A stretch of 64,000 nucleotides of DNA from Nematostella vectensis (Eukaryota; Cnidaria; Anthozoa; Actiniaria; Edwardsiidae), in the NCBI RefSeq assembly GCF_932526225.1, contig NC_064038.1:3720001-3784000 (forward strand), read 5' to 3'. Within the stretch, counting starts at the first letter, position 1, and each line of letters opens with the position of its first letter. Shown here in pieces: positions 44,261-57,300 of the stretch. The notes under the pieces were generated by a model. That model was not told the DNA's origin and made no database searches. It worked only from the letters and a program-made list of their open reading frames with translations. A program made the position numbers and the translations under genes.

Positions 44261-45120
44261 TTTCCTGTGGAAGCAGAACAGGGATTTGGTAAAGAACACC
44301 TGTCGTAATGGCCAAAAATAACCCAATTTTTATAAAATTAGTAAATTTATATATTTAGAGTCTAATATTCTATCTACAATTGGTATATGCTTTCTGAACA
44401 TAGAAAAGTGACTACAGTTACTGGTCATTGTGGAATTCCTCACTATTACCTTAGGATCTTGTTAGCCCCTTTTACCTTATGCATCGCGCTGGGCTATCTG
44501 TGCGATGTAATATAGCTGAGACAGCCATCTCTGTATCGGGAAAATCACTTTGGATTAAACGAGCCAGATCAGTGATTGACTCCCAGTTTACGGACTGAGT
44601 GTGAATTAATGAGTTTTCACAACCGGGTCATGCATTTAATGAGGAGCTGTTTTGCTAGGCAACAAGCCGACGCTTTCACCAAATAACAATGGCGGGAAAT
44701 TTGAGTCAAATAACTCTTCAGAAATATTAGTACCTAGACGTTTGGCAGCGCACATTTAAAAGCAACGAATTTTGTTGCCACTCCAAGAAAGGGTCATACA
44801 GTTAGGTGCTAGGAAATAGAATTCCAAGAAACAATTTTAAAGTGATGCATTCTGACATTTTTTGGAAGCTGTGTTTGTAGTAGCTTTCTGGCAAATTTTT
44901 GGCAGCTATGTCATAAGCCAAATAACGAAATGAAAATTTTCCTGACGCCTTTTACATATATATCAAGCTCACTCGCAGTTGATGGCGCTTAAGTGCACAT
45001 GGAGAATTGCTTCATTTCAGCTTTCAGCTGCTCCAAATCAATAAACTTGAGCGTCCAGTAGTTGGTGGTATTAACGAGAAGGCCAGGTCTAGGTAGACCT
45101 AATCGAAATGTACCACAGCG
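44261..45120. other. No recognised gene
   Basis: AT-rich spacer between LINE fragments; nothing supported. Confidence 0.4.
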
Positions 45121-45500
45121 TGGTCAGATAAAAAATGTCAAAGACTGGCGCGCTGTTGACTAAACTCTCGGACATGCGTGTTATGGCGAGATCAAGAACA
45201 TGCCCGTCTTGTGCGCTGGCTGGTCTACATGTTGCTCTAGACCCAAGAAGGTTCTCAGTGTTTCTAAGAATTTTTGAACGGCAGGATCGTTCGGCTCGTC
45301 GACATGTATATTAAATACACCGGTTATAAGTAGGTCTTTTTTGCATGACAGCAGGCTCTTAAAGTATTCAGGAAACTCCAAGAGAAAGACGCTTGTCGGG
45401 ACACGATGATGTTTTTGTTTTTTTGTAGAAATATGTGTTTCATGGAAAACAGTGCCAAACACTAATGTTGTTTTGTAGCTATACTGTTTCAATATGTGAC
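45121..45500 (-). pseudogene. LINE endonuclease fragment C
   Basis: Reads EFPEYFKSLLSCKKDLLITG, FNIHVDEPNDPAVQKFLETL and EQHVDQPAHKTG, then in a shifted frame HVLDLAITRMSESLVNSAP. This is the D-x-N and flanking region of an APE-type LINE endonuclease with at least one frameshift. It is separate from the fragment at 29 kb. Confidence 0.75.
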
Positions 45501-47303
45501 GTTTGGCCTATTAGAGTTGTTTAGCGTAAGAACACTCCACAGTTAAGTCAACAGTTAATCGACCAGCGCCGCCGCCAAACACCACTTCAACCTCTGACAC
45601 TGCGACTCCATCAAAATCCCTAATTCCAGACGTCCAGCCCCAGAAATGTATGGGAGAAACTATCAGAGATACAAAGGAGCAGTATTCGAAGACACTGATA
45701 CCGGAAGAAAGAAGGGCAACAACTCTCAGCATGTTGCTGAGAATGACAGCTCGACGACTGAAACCGAAGGGATAGACATGAATCCCGAGGAGAATGAAAA
45801 ACCACGCCATAAAACAAGGCGAAAGCGCAGTGCCAAACGAGAGATGGTGCTGCTAAAGGGGCGCACAAAGTGCACACCGAAATTACACCAAAGCAATGCG
45901 TTTAATGGACAGAATGGACAGACTATGTTGTGAATGTGAACACGAATATATGAGAGAAAGGGCTCAATTATGGGTTATTCCGTTTAGTCAATTGCCTGTG
46001 AAAGAAAAACAATAGAAAATTTTCCAAAAGGCGTAATTATTGTTTATTATCCTTGATTTCTTTCTAAACCCCAATAAAATCGGTCAATGGTAAGCTTTTT
46101 CTGCCTAAACACTTATTTCAAAGGAAAACAAAGGGCTTCAACTAATTTTTTTTTATATTTTAAGAGTCTCTAGGGTATTTCCAGTAAATCCAGTAATAGT
46201 GGCTCTTTACCATTTGGAGTGGTCTGACGCTGAACATCTCTATTAGGACTTAAAAGACTTTCTTTTTTGCACTTAAACAAAGTGTGTAGCGGTGGAAGAT
46301 GCACAAGAGCCAGACGACTTTACCACGAGGAACTCACCTCACACTGGATACCAAAGCTCTTCATGAAGAAACATGAAGCCAATCTATTGTCACCTTGCAA
46401 GAGTTTAGGGCGGAAGCTAGATGGAGTGGAGGAGTTGACAATGTCACAGGAGGGTTCCGCCATGAGCTGACGTACTACGAAATGGTAAATATATTTCTAG
46501 CAATCCTATCATGATTTATTTCATTATATGGCTACTATGGTACATGCGCCCTGATTGCATGGGGTTTCACCTAATATTCTCTCCCTCATTTATAAATAAT
46601 ATTGCATAATTGTTGTTTGCCACAGAGAGTTTAAAGGGGATTAAATATTCAATTAACGCATTCGCTTCTACTAGGCCCCCAGACCCCTCCTACCTGTAGC
46701 CCAACTCCAAAATGAAAATGCAAACTAAACCTCATCAGATCCGGATACACAAGGATTCATACAAGGGACGATTTTCAAAAGCGCTTGCAAGCAAAGAGAT
46801 CACAATGATACTGCTATCAAAATTTCAACCTTGTTTTTTGACATATTTATTAACAAATGCCTAAGTCTTTCATTACTATAACGTCCCCAGACGCCCGTAA
46901 AATATTGGCCCGACTCCAAAACGTCAGAAATGCAAACTGAACATCACCAGACCCGGATACTCATGGATTCATCCAAGGCATAGACGACCGTCAAAAGGGC
47001 ATCAAAGCAATGTAATAGAATTGACTCCATTGCAAAATATTAACCTTGATTTCTGTAAACAAATGCTTAAACTCAAAAGCATCCCGTACCAAAAAAGACA
47101 TGAATTTCCGAATTACAAATAGAGGCAAGCAAGCACAGATCAAGTCACAAATAGATACCCCTATTTCGCTCTGTCAGGTCTCATTTTACAGCCATTAGCC
47201 ACAATCAATGATAAAACCTCCATTAGAAGCGAGTCTACATGTCTAGGCTGTATTGCATATTGCATGATTTGTTGATCAACAAAATTTATGTCATATTATA
47301 TTT
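45501..47303. other. No recognised gene; diverged local duplication
   Basis: A plus-strand frame at 45646-45933 is Lys/Glu/Thr-rich with no recognisable domain. About 46670-46800 and 46880-47000 are diverged direct copies of each other (shared pattern ccccagac, cgactccaaaa, atgcaaact, ccggatac, ggattcat). Confidence 0.5.
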
Positions 47304-48338
47304 TCATCTTTGTGTTATTGATTTGGTGTATTGGCTATGGAATCTGAATTCATTTCTTCGCGCAGTGGACGGTGTGATGGAGGGAATACTTGGTCGAGCC
47401 ACCTGAAGTCTTGACTGAAATGCATTTAGTGTTAGGCCTGTCTATACTATCTTTGTGGGCCCTCAGATTGCATTTGGGATAAGTCCATGCATTGTTCGAC
47501 CAGTCTGGTAGCCTTCGGGGAAGGAGCGTGCTGTGCTCAGATGTAATTATCAGATGTCTCTGGGTATTTCATTCATCGCTGCAAAAACAAAGCTTCTATT
47601 CAATAAGAACAATACAAAATATAAAATGTTAAGCTGAATTAGATGGTTGATTAGATAGATGCTTATAATATATTTGATAGTGCTCCACAAACACCTCTGT
47701 TACGTCATGAGCAGTGTGAGTCTCACAAATATGGATTCTGCACGTTTATTATTTATGTGGTACCCTTGAAACAGTGGATTAATTTTTCACTAAATAGACA
47801 CTAGACAATGTCAGCGTCAGACATGACATGCAAACAACACATTGTGTTGCACTATATGCTACATAATATTAGCTGGTGGTGTTTTTACAGGTTTTATAGT
47901 GCGCGTACCCCGGACTGTTTGTAACTTCTAGCTGGTAGTGGTGGTGCTTCATCATTCCCTGGAAGACGCTTCGATGGTAACTACAATATAATTAAAGATT
48001 TATGTTTAAAAATAGGTTTACGTAGAGTCTACTGTTTCCGGTCATGTTGATACCCATTATGCATTACGTGTTTCGAAATGCATGTGTCGTAACTCGCAGT
48101 GAATCGTAGGTAACTTATAAATGGTTGAATCGTGGTCTTTGAAAGCCACAAGGATGTCTAGGGGCAAACTAAAGTAATACTACACTCCCACTAATCGATT
48201 TCGATTTCACTCATGTCTTTGATACCCATTATGCATTACGTGTTTCGAAACATGGATTCTCCGAGTGTAATCGTAACTGTATACCTGTGGCGCGCCGTAC
48301 GAGACGAGGTCGATGTAATCAACTTCGTCATCATCGTC
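47304..48338 (-). CDS. C-terminal exons of the myosin: acidic/Tyr segment, PPLPAR motif, probable terminus
   Basis: 48338-48285 encodes [18 protein letters not shown] (18 residues, two tyrosines in acidic context). 47980-47909 encodes [20 protein letters not shown], a class II-like SH3-binding PxxPxR motif. 47402-47304 ([16 protein letters not shown]... to TGA) joins in phase after ttcag and is a plausible last exon, but only the frame and an acceptor support it. Confidence 0.65.
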
Positions 48339-51300
48339 CTATCAAGAGAAAACATTTTAAGGATATAAGGGATAACGATGTTGGGTCACAATGTATAGCA
48401 ACATTGGTTCTGATAAAAGTTAACACATGGTAAATAATCTTGATTTAAGGTGGCCCGCGTCAATTCAAAAGGACTGCTTTCCCGAAAAATCACGCATTTT
48501 CAAACCGCTCCCATACAATCATCATTTACGCGATTACTCTAATTCCTGCAAATTCTAATGAAAGAAACATCCTAGATTCTTAGTTTATTGCAGTGCTAGG
48601 TTAAATCCAAACCGACTGCGGAATAATTGTAGTACAAAAACAAAATATGAGACTCCTCTAAAATATGCTGTAATAAATAAATCAGATTTCAAAGATCACC
48701 CTTGTGAAATATAACGGTATTCCGTTGGGCCGATCTTGTGCTGGATCGTCTATAACAATCTCAACATCTCGAGATAGCGTGATCCTGAAACTTGATTGAG
48801 TTATAACAGCATATTTGAGAGGAGTCTCACATTTTTCACTTTTTTCCAAAATTTGACCTTCGATTAATCCCAAAGCAAAGTTAGAGAAATCGCGCAAATA
48901 ATGGTTATATGGGAGCGGTTTGAAAATGCGTGATTTTTTGGGAAAGCAGTCCTTTTGAATTGACGCGGCCCACCTTAAAGAACTCAGCAAGTCCATGTCG
49001 TATTGCTTGCTCGATGAGTCATTTTCCTATCCCTTCAGAATATTATTACTGATCTTAATGTAAAACAATCCTGATATTGTCATCGCCATCATCACATAAT
49101 CATAAATTATCTTAATCAACTCTTCTCATTTTTCCCACAGCACCTGTGACGACATGAAAACCTGCAATATCATTCTAAGTGCCCATACCTGACCACACGC
49201 AACCAACAACAGGTCGCCCTCTGGATTCACGGGCGTCTGCAACAAAAAAAGTTAGATCAAGGCACAAGCTTGAGAGAAGGAATGTGTACATTCAATGTAC
49301 ATTGAAAAAGGCCGGTAGAGGTAAATAAAGTGGCTCCCCATCCCCAGTAGATCATGCGCATCATACCATAAGGACAAGGACTAGCTCAGTGAGAAGGCTA
49401 AATAAACATTGTTTTAGATGTATGTTGATAATAGCTTTGTCATCATTATATTGAGCATATCTCTCCTGTTGCGTCACATGAAATCGTAAATCAAGACCCT
49501 TACGAGTCGTTATCACATCCTTATTTGTAGAAGGGAAACATGCATCGAAGGGTCACCACAATTCATCAAGAGATCGAGACAATTCAAGAAGATATGGAAG
49601 TATTATACTATCGGCGGTTACCCTCAGTATCCACGGATTTTACAAGCATTTTATCATAAAACCTTGTGCCATACACCTATTTTAAAAAACCTTGATGCAA
49701 ACGGAAAATGTCGATTGGCAGAATTTTACTCTCATATTTTTTTCCGAATGCTGGAGAATTACGATTAATCATACAGTAAGCCAGTTCAGGCCATTAATGT
49801 CTGGCTTTGGGATCGCTAGAGTTCATTTATACAGTACTTACCCGCTTTTAAGAACCTAGAATTTAAGAACTTTCTAGCCTAAAAATACCAATTTAGCATA
49901 ACATTCAAGATTTACCAGCAATGATGAAAATCATGATTAGCAAGCAGTAAACTAAAACTTGAATTTTAAATAATCTAGATAGGCACTTCTACCAGTCATT
50001 ACTATATTATTTTTTCTTAAAAATTAAGAACCTATGTAGCCTAAAATTTAAAATAGCCTTAACAGGTTCTTATTAAATGGGTACTAGCCTGGAAAAAACT
50101 AGGTTCTTATAAGCGGGTAAGTACTGTAACTTTTTGATTGCGAATAAACAGCACCCATAAACACCTTTCTTGCAACTGTCATTCGTTTGCACTGACAGAC
50201 ACAAGTTTAAAACTTACCGTTTTGTGGTAAATGACCAGATCGTTGAGAGTCTTGTAGACCTTAGGCATACCCACGATGATGTACTTTCCAGAACGAGTCT
50301 GGTCGATCATATAATGCTTACAGCGAGTTTCCGCGCTGATCATAGAAACAGAAACATGCGTTGAAAACATTCCGATACATAACTGCAAACTATCTATTAC
50401 CTATCAATATCATCGATTCAAGGTAAATATGAAAATATTCTTTTAGTGATTGTTTTGTATATCAATTTTAATCATATTTTAGGGAAAGCTCATTGATTAT
50501 TCCGAGGGGGGGCGTGAGGATTTTGATTATGCTATATGCATATTTTCGTTCCCCATCCCTCCAGAAAACCGAAGAAAAAAGGAGCAAAGGAAAGAACGAA
50601 AACGACAATGTCAAAGGAACGCGAGCAAAAGATCAGCTGCAAGCGGGTCAGAAAGTGAAGAGAAAAAAAATCCGCTGAAAATATTAATTCAGAAAAAGTC
50701 ACTCAATTTCCTCAAAGTAACACTAAATCCAGGTTGTCAACCGTGAAAATAATGTATAAAGGGTGTATACAGGTTTTCATTGCATAGATAACACGGGGCT
50801 AAATACGTATCCTGGACTCCTGTATTGTGCACGCCAAATAACTGCTCCCAAACCAAGAGTCGCTGAACCAAGAGGTCTGATTTGACACTTGGTCAAATTA
50901 TAAAGAAGAGACAACACCCAAAGACATCAGTGCCCCCCCTTTTTTATATCCATATACTTTAGACGCCCCCCCCTTTTAGACCTTTGAAATTTCTCGAGGT
51001 AGGACAGGGTCAGTGAATTTGGAATAAGGATTATCAATTGCAAAAACGATAAAATAAAATAGGACTGTTGACAAGCCCAAAAGGGAACATTGAGTAGGGG
51101 GATCGAAAAAAGATATAAAAATTGATGGCATGGTAAATGTCGGAAACGATTGGCCCGAGAGGGATTTCCACTCACCGGTAGCTCAATGTGTATCCAAAAC
51201 GACTCTCGCTCACACGAACCAAGAAGCAACCCACTGGTTTAGGTCCAAGTAGCTCCTCAGAGCGCCTATGCGGAAAGTTGCATGAGCAGCTCATAGCCTA

Positions 51301-54300
51301 ATAGACCGTTTTCACGATGGCATCTAAAATGCCATAGATTGGCGGGCCACAGCTGATCTGAAAATGCGTACAAAATGGAGTTTACAGACGAAGCTATAGA
51401 AAAGGCTGAGTGCTTCTTATGCAGAATTTTGAAGCTAGACTCAAATTCCCCTTTGTGCGCATCATTTTGGATCAGCTATGGCCCGCCAGTCAGGCATTTA
51501 AGACGCGCACGCAGCTTCGTGAAAACAGTCTATTCGTTTTTGCGCGACCTCGACGGATCCAAAATCCTTGTCGCGTTTGGGAACAGCGCGTAGTCAATCA
51601 ACCGTCTAAACCAATCAATGACTTTCATGTTTTCACTGTCGCGTCATAAACCATTTGACTGCACACAGCAAGGGGATTGATCGGTCACGGTGGCACAAGT
51701 GACTACGCGCTATTCTCGCCGAAAAATAGATTTGAATTCTCGGCGGTCGTGCAACAACAGATTCGGCTATAATAGTAGAGTTACGATCCGTGTTAAAGAG
51801 TTGCTTAACCATTCTTCAAACTGATATGATTCTGGAAACGGTGCCGTACTAAAAGATGACACGTGTGGGTCTACGTACTAAAAGATGACACGTGTGGGTC
51901 TACGTACTAAAAGATGACACGTGTGGGTCTGGAAAGGAGGAGAGAGACCTGCCCAAGTACTCTGAATTCAGCTTGTCTCACGGCAATACATGCCTCAAAC
52001 TGCTCTCATATAATATTACACTTTATTCAGGGCAAGGTAGAATGCCAATTCTGGACCCGTACCTTACCCTTTCTTTGCAATGTACATATAGACTGTATAG
52101 TACGGTTGGTCAATTTAGAAATGTAGTTATTAATTTAGAAATTAGTTATTAATCCCGCTCATCGAACTCCTCGTCGGTTTTACTTTGCGCAGGAACGCGT
52201 GCTACGCAGGCTATGTAGTCATTATGGAACGCATGTGTTTTTGTAGTGTTTTTCACAAATTCATTTAATATAGCTTTTTAGCTTATGTGTCACAGAGAGC
52301 GGCGTGTATCGCAAGCTAACCTAACACACACATTTCGAGACCCAAAGACTTTTACTACGCTACAGAATGTACCACTCAAGATACAGGCTACCCAGCTAGC
52401 GGCTCTCATTCGGACTTATTCGGGAACCTTTTGTTTCCGAATCGAATATTGGGAGTTCTGTGGCACGCGCGAAGACCGAGGTGCGCTGGGGCGCGGGTGC
52501 ACCTTACCAAACAAGCCCCATCGAGAGCCGGCTAGCAGGCTACATACGTGCTACCTTCGTGTGATGATCCCGTGAAACCACTCGTGAAACACGCCGTTTG
52601 CCTCCATCCCGGCAAGCTTTGGGGCCTGAGTTTCCTGATACCACTGAACAGCGCTGTGACATAAATAGATAAATGAATGGATGGATGAAAACGTAAATAA
52701 AAGAATAAAACAACTAAAAGGATTTTAGTTAAGCTCAAGCTAGCCTCTATGCACATTACTTATGGGAACTTTCAACATGACGATGTATTTTTTTCTGGAA
52801 CTTGTCAAGAACTTAAAGCATTCATACAAACCTTTCTTTGGTTGCAACAGCCCCAAATTTGGCTCTTGCACTGTCGGGTTCACGAAAAAAGTCATCCTCC
52901 TCGACATCAAAATCTCCAACTCCTTCATCTACGAACTTAACGAAAACCTTAAATCAATGGATTGTGTTCTGTCAGTTGTTTTTGTCCTTTTAATCCCCTG
53001 TTTTCGAAAATTCCCTGATTTAAAACGTACCCATCACCACTGCACTTTATGTTATTGGTAAGTTTTAAAGGTGTCGCCTTTGTTGTTAGAATCCATCGTC
53101 ATCCTTACCAGTCTTATACAGGGACTGGAGGGGGCATTCCATGGTCGGTATTGGAAGGTCGGAGTATAATATAAAGGGGAAGAGCGGTAAAACCTGGAAA
53201 ATGCGCAATTTGAGATAGAGAAAGAAGACAATTTCTTACAATGGCCATCAGTCCCTTGTATTCCGGAATGATTTTCAGAACAAATAACGTGATGCCTAAA
53301 TGCACATACCCAGATTTTGGCTTTTTAAGATTTGTTTTCCTTGATCATCCCTGCGCTATGTATGGGCTCAGGGACAAAAGCGCTTTACAAAAAGTCGCAT
53401 CAATTATAAAAAAGTAGCATTTGATATTTTGTTTATTACTCACTAGTACTAGAAATTTTCCGCCTTATTAGATGGGAAACGGGCTTGAGCGTCATGTTTT
53501 TCCGTCATGTCAAAGGCAATCGTTGTCGTGTATCACTAACTTTTATCACTTTTGGTGTTCTCTAAAAGCTCTAAATGGGTACCTGCACGTCTTCTAGTCG
53601 GTTGAATGTCCCAACGTTTTTGATGTCGCTATCACTCGTCTTAGCAGCAACTGGCGGCGGCAAATGTGAGCGGAAATCGAGAGACACGTATTTGGTGTTT
53701 GTACTTTTGGGGAGACCTGCAAAATGTGAGGAAGGCTTTCATGAACATCGTTACGCCCTTTTTGTACGAAAACTGCTATTATACTATTACTAGAAGTGGA
53801 ACAGATCCTCGGCTCGTATAGGTTTGACTTTTTTGCGATTGAATCTAGTTATAACAAACATTTCGATTCCGAGGGAGGTTCCTGAAAATGGTTGATGGAA
53901 TTATCTGAAAATCGAAATTATGGCAGCCGTCGTAAATTCTGTTTTTTTTTTCAGCGATAAAAACAGTCCACCGCCTGACAGACTACATCATCGTCCTTAG
54001 CACCATCATTCACACATCTCATCAACTTTACTGTAAGTATCAGGCTAAGGAAATACTGACCTAGGTTTCGCTTTTGTTTAACATCTTCCACTTGCTTCAA
54101 GTCGATTTGTAACTCTCTTGCCTTTTTCATCAAGGCTGCAACCTCCCTCTGCTGAGCTCTGTACGCATGAATCATTCTCTTGAACCGTCGGCGGCATAGG
54201 AAACCTCGCACCACTACCGAACAAACCACCATTGCATAAACGGAATATTGAAAGGGGCATTTCACTTACACCGTGACTACGTTACTCAGGATTTGACCAT

Positions 54301-57300
54301 GCCTGACTCTAATGACGTAACCTGTGATGGTTATAGTGCTAGCGTGACGTGACCTGTGATGGTTATAGTGCTAGCGTGACGTGACCTGTGATGGTTATAG
54401 TGCTAGCGTGACGTGACCTGTGATGGTTATAGCGCTAGCGTGACGTGACCTGTGATGGTTATAGTGCTAGCGTGACGTGACCTGTGATGGTTATAGCGCT
54501 AGCGTGACGTGACCTGTGATGGTTATAGCGCTAGCGTGACGTGACCTGTGATGGTTATAGTGCTAGCGTGACGTGACCTGTGATGGTTATAGCGCTAGCG
54601 TGACGTGACCTGTGATGGTTATAGCGCTAGCGTGACGTGACCTGTGATGGTTATAGTGCTAGCGTGACGTGACCTGTGATGGTTATAGTGCTAGCGTGAC
54701 GTGACCTGTGATGGTTATAGTGCTAGCGTGACGTGACCTGTGATGGTTATAGTGCTAGCGTGACGTGACCTGTGATGGTTATAGTGCTAGCGTGGCGACC
54801 AAGACACAGTTTTTGGAAGGTCGACATGAACTGATATCAATCAGATAGCATATACTTCAAGGTGGCCACGCTAGGGCGCGTCGCACTGTAAAGCTTACTA
54901 GGTGGTTACGCAAGCGCGCGTCGTATTGTAAGTGATAATTTCTGCTCCCAATTTGTTTCTATATAAACTCTCTTTGATTTATAAGGCAGAAGCCTCAGCA
55001 AGTTCTGCTTGATATATGAATGTGTATATACTGTCACTATACCATCCTCTACCTTTTTGCATCTTTAAAACAGACATCTGAACCTCTTCAAGCATCTGTG
55101 TGAGTCGCTCCGTGTGCCAGTACTTGATGAACACCTTGGTTTTTCTGTAGATTGAAAAGTAAAGAATGAAATAGAGATCTGTGTCATTTTAGCCCTCTCC
55201 CTCTAATACAACTTGGATTGCGACATACGGGTATTCAGTGGCACCTTGATTGACATGTGCTAAGTAAATCTCTATCGAAAGGTACTTTGCTTTATTTTCG
55301 ATACACATAACGCTTTAGCACGTAGGGTTATCATTACATCGACATTCCTTGAAGTAGGTATTTCATATCGGTTGAGGATATCATTCGTACCAAGTATGCA
55401 AATGCCTTGTCTGATGTGTTTATTACCCTATATGCCAGTCTGTCAGCTTAGACTTATTGAGGATAAGGCGACAGTTGGCTTCACTAGGCGGTAGACTGGG
55501 GCGATGCGCAACAAGACGATACCTACAAGAGACAGGTAACCCATCGTTATCAACGCGGTGATCCTATTGATATATTGTACTGCATGTTTTATGCCAAAAT
55601 CCTATGTTAAGTATTTTACTTTAAAGACACAGAAAGCCTACAATGCTAAAAACTTCCGGAACGTATCCATAAATTCCACTTGAAGACGTATCAAAGGAAT
55701 CCAGCCAATCAGGCAGGTAACAGTGTTTCCATGCTCATTTACAGCCAACTAATGACATTGATACGGCTCAACGGATTTATTTATTGTAGATTTATTTGCA
55801 AAGTTGTTTAGCATGGTCGGATGAGTAAACTTGATTGCACTCTTATCGTGCTCGTACCTCTCCACGAACTCAGCGTGTGGCATGCGCACGGCGTACCCCT
55901 CCCTACGTATGCGAGTAGTTTCCAGTACACCAGTGTACTTAAGCTGAACGAAGACACAAAGAAAAGAGGCGAAATAAGTAGTATCAAAAATTGAAGTAAT
56001 ATTGTCCATTAAGGTCTACTTTAGTGACAGCTTTAGGGACGCTTAGTAGCTTGGTGACTTACCTGTGTCTCAACGTAGTTATCATTAAAGTTCCCAGGGA
56101 CCTGGATAGGAAAAGAATGCTCAAAGCTCCAAATAATACAATGGGAGGTTTAAATGACCAGAGAATTAGTAAGAGTGAAGTAATTTTACCTTAGAAGTGT
56201 TTGGTTTGATGCAGCGAATAAAGTGCGGACTGGCAGCGGTCATTTTTTCCATTAGGACCGATAGCGACGTCTTTTAAAGAGAGGAAGATATCAATACACC
56301 TAACAAACTTAGCAGTAGCTGGTTTGTAAAGCTTTGCGCAAACGGATCCCACATTGTTAGAGGAAAACACATTGCATTGTTAAAAACCAAACAGTTTTGT
56401 TATGCTAAACAATATTGCGCCACAAAGTGTAGGATTTACGGGGAGATGTCGTCGGGTTTTTTGCACACTTGGCAAGAGTGAAGGACGATATTGTTTTTTT
56501 TTTTTTGCAAGAGGATTATAAAACGTTGACAGGAATACAAAGCCAACAGAGATGGGACTATTTTAATTTGGCTCGGAATTTCAGTACCTTGAACTGTCCA
56601 CCTACAGTTACTTTCTTGGTGTTGGGCGTTATTTGACGGCCTTTGCTCACGCGCTGTAAGACATGTGGTAAACAGGTTAATCAAAACATAATCAAGCATA
56701 ACCAAACCGAAGGCGGAAGTAGTTGATATACCGTTCGTCTTATCTGATTGCCTTTCATGACCCTGCCCTGAAGCGCTAGAGTGCCTGTGCGGGTTATGGT
56801 CCCTGAAAAACAGAACAATGCAATGAACTGGTAAAAGATGTACTACTTTAGACAAACATTTGCAAGGTGGTTCGTCTTTCAAAGAAAATAGCAATGACCA
56901 CTGTGGTCAGGCTCGTTGCGATTATGTAGTCTAAGGTTGTGTTGTATCAGATTCAGTGTGGCTAACAGTAACTTATAGATGTGATGAGGGTTTTGGTTAA
57001 GTGGTAGAACAGTGCTTGTTGAAAATGTTGTGGTGATGTTCGGTAATGGTTACCTACCCCTGAAAATGGTACTGATCAGTTCGTTGTCACTGTGCTGTAA
57101 TGTTTCCATCGCGCCAGCTGGAAGGGTGTCGCGGTTTTTTTCTAGGAACCCATAACTGCTGTATTCAACCTGAAATTGGCAAAAGCAATAGTCGTATTAA
57201 AACAAGCAAAAAAGACACGACTCGTCAGTCGTTCCTGATTACGCTTACCTCCCCAGCATAGTGGTTGATTACAAAGGTGTCAATCTGCCCTCGTCCTGAT

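Noticed and set aside
45646-45933. Lys/Glu-rich 95-residue protein
   Set aside because: Low complexity, no recognisable domain, and it lies between dead LINE fragments. It is more likely decayed transposon sequence.
54321-54795. CRISPR array
   Set aside because: Repeats of 32 bp are directly contiguous, with no unique spacers, in an animal gene intron. It is a minisatellite. The same applies to the 51-bp, 44-bp, 60-bp and 81-bp arrays.
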